Below are positions 63,315 to 64,000 of a stretch of 64,000 nucleotides of DNA, one piece after another. Source of the DNA: an uncultured Paracoccaceae bacterium (GTDB taxonomy: Bacteria > Pseudomonadota > Alphaproteobacteria > Rhodobacterales > Rhodobacteraceae); contig CANMEQ010000002.1 in the NCBI GenBank assembly GCA_947497065.1, positions 1-64,000 of the forward strand. The letters are read 5' to 3'. The notes under the pieces were generated by a model. It saw only the letters and a program-made list of their open reading frames with translations. It made no database searches and had not been told where the DNA came from. Numbering within the stretch: position 1 is the stretch's first letter; each line of letters starts with the position of its first letter. A program made the translations under genes and the position numbers.

Positions 63315-64000
63315 TTAAAGGCCGCCGTCGGCCGCCATTTGCATGTAAGTCGTGTCGAACCGGAACATAACGTTGGCGTCGTTGCCGGTGATCGTGCCAT
63401 CTGGATATTCGATGCCAACAAAGTCTGCCGAGGGTGCATTGACGCCAAGGATGCCTTTGTCGAACAGGAATTCGGCAACGTTCACCATGGTGTCTGGCAA
63501 CGTGTCGCTCGCCGTGAACGTGACAGCGTCTTCAGGGGCGTAAAACATTTCAGTCGAAGCCAATTGCGCCTCATATCCAGCCAAATCGGTTCCTGAGCTT
63601 TCGGCCATTGCCGTCAGCACCTCTTCATCGCCTGTAGCCATCAGAGCCAACACTTCGTACCACGCACCGACCAATGCTTTGCCAAAGTCGGGGTTCGCGT
63701 CCAGCGTTTCGGTGTTCACGACCATCAAATCGATGATTTCGCCGGGAATATCTGCGCTGTCGAAAACAGATGTCGCGCCTGGGCTTTCTAGGATTTCAGA
63801 GACCAGTGGGTTCCATGTAACAACCGCTTCGACATCATCTGTCGCGAAGGCGGCGATCATATCGGCATCAGATGTGTTGATGACACCGTCAAGATCGGCC
63901 TCGGACAGGCCTACGCTATCAAGGCCGCGCGCCAATAAGTAGTGAGACACAGACAATTCGACGAGGTTGACAGGTTTGCCTGCCAAAGATGCCAAATCAC
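63315..64000 (-). CDS. ABC transporter binding protein, urea-carboxylase-associated type (partial)
   Basis: The C-terminal 228 residues of a periplasmic binding protein; the start and signal peptide are beyond the right edge. LAGKPVNLVELSVSHYLLAR, then INTSDADMIAAFATDDVEAV and VTWNPLVSEIL match my memory of the binding protein coded with urea carboxylase, whose systems are now linked to guanidine. It is the first visible gene of the operon with permease, ATPase and hydrolase. A guanidine riboswitch may lie upstream of it, outside the window. Confidence 0.88.
   Translation of the reverse strand, partial: DLASLAGKPVNLVELSVSHYLLARGLDSVGLSEADLDGVINTSDADMIAAFATDDVEAVVTWNPLVSEILESPGATSVFDSADIPGEIIDLMVVNTETLDANPDFGKALVGAWYEVLALMATGDEEVLTAMAESSGTDLAGYEAQLASTEMFYAPEDAVTFTASDTLPDTMVNVAEFLFDKGILGVNAPSADFVGIEYPDGTITGNDANVMFRFDTTYMQMAADGGL

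Noticed and set aside
1-64000. CRISPR arrays, insertion sequences or prophage genes
   Set aside because: No regularly spaced repeats of CRISPR size, transposase motifs or phage structural genes were seen on either strand.

Overview
The window looks like a chromosomal segment of a marine alphaproteobacterium of the roseobacter clade (Rhodobacterales). The evidence is the complete methylated-amine catabolic gene set in roseobacter style, several TRAP transporters, the alphaproteobacterial-type initiator tRNA at the left edge, and moderate GC content. No insertion sequence, prophage, CRISPR array or rRNA was seen. The assignments rest on reading the translated proteins and recalled family features; no database search was run.

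Region 1 (1-26.1 kb) is an almost complete trimethylamine (TMA) degradation locus. Tmm (6130-7464) oxidises TMA to TMAO. Tdm (1294-3663) demethylates TMAO to dimethylamine. DmmDABC (16513-20315) demethylates dimethylamine to monomethylamine. GmaS with MgsABC (10235-14578) and MgdABCD (21077-26094) run the N-methylglutamate pathway, returning glutamate and putting the methyl carbon on tetrahydrofolate. An Amt-type ammonium channel, a new 56-residue membrane protein and an ethanolamine ammonia-lyase (EutBC) lie inside the cluster, and an XRE-cupin regulator separates dmm from mgd. A related AT-rich motif lies upstream of tdm, tmm, mgsA and mgdA and may be a common operator or promoter element. 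Between tdm and tmm is a two-gene unit of an RsbQ-like alpha/beta hydrolase and a soluble PAS histidine kinase. It recalls the RsbQ/RsbP signalling pair of Bacillus, with a kinase as output.

Region 2 (26.9-31.1 kb) is a sensory cassette: a receiver-histidine kinase protein, a periplasmic type-1 binding protein and a membrane histidine kinase, resembling TorT/TorS in outline. Region 3 (31.8-37.7 kb) has a TRAP transporter, an amidase, a divergent LysR regulator and a RidA protein. Region 4 (39-46.6 kb) is a glucose-type sugar ABC transporter with glucokinase, divergent from an OmpR-type two-component system; phased GTTAC repeats lie in the divergent promoter region.

Region 5 (46.8-55.1 kb) contains parts that could form a phosphorelay: a lone Hpt protein, a LuxR-type response regulator, a hybrid histidine kinase and two orphan TRAP binding proteins without permeases. 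An unusual TIM-barrel glycosidase-like protein lies among them. Region 6 (55.6-59.8 kb) is a five-gene operon of unknown purpose: OmpA-domain protein, small membrane protein, binding-protein/OmpA fusion, von Willebrand A protein and COQ4-like protein. Region 7 (59.9 kb to the right edge) is a convergent operon for probable guanidine use: an ABC transporter of the urea-carboxylase-associated type, an arginase-family hydrolase of guanidine-hydrolase type, a His-rich protein and a 52-residue membrane peptide. Regions 5 and 6 are the best candidates for undescribed systems.
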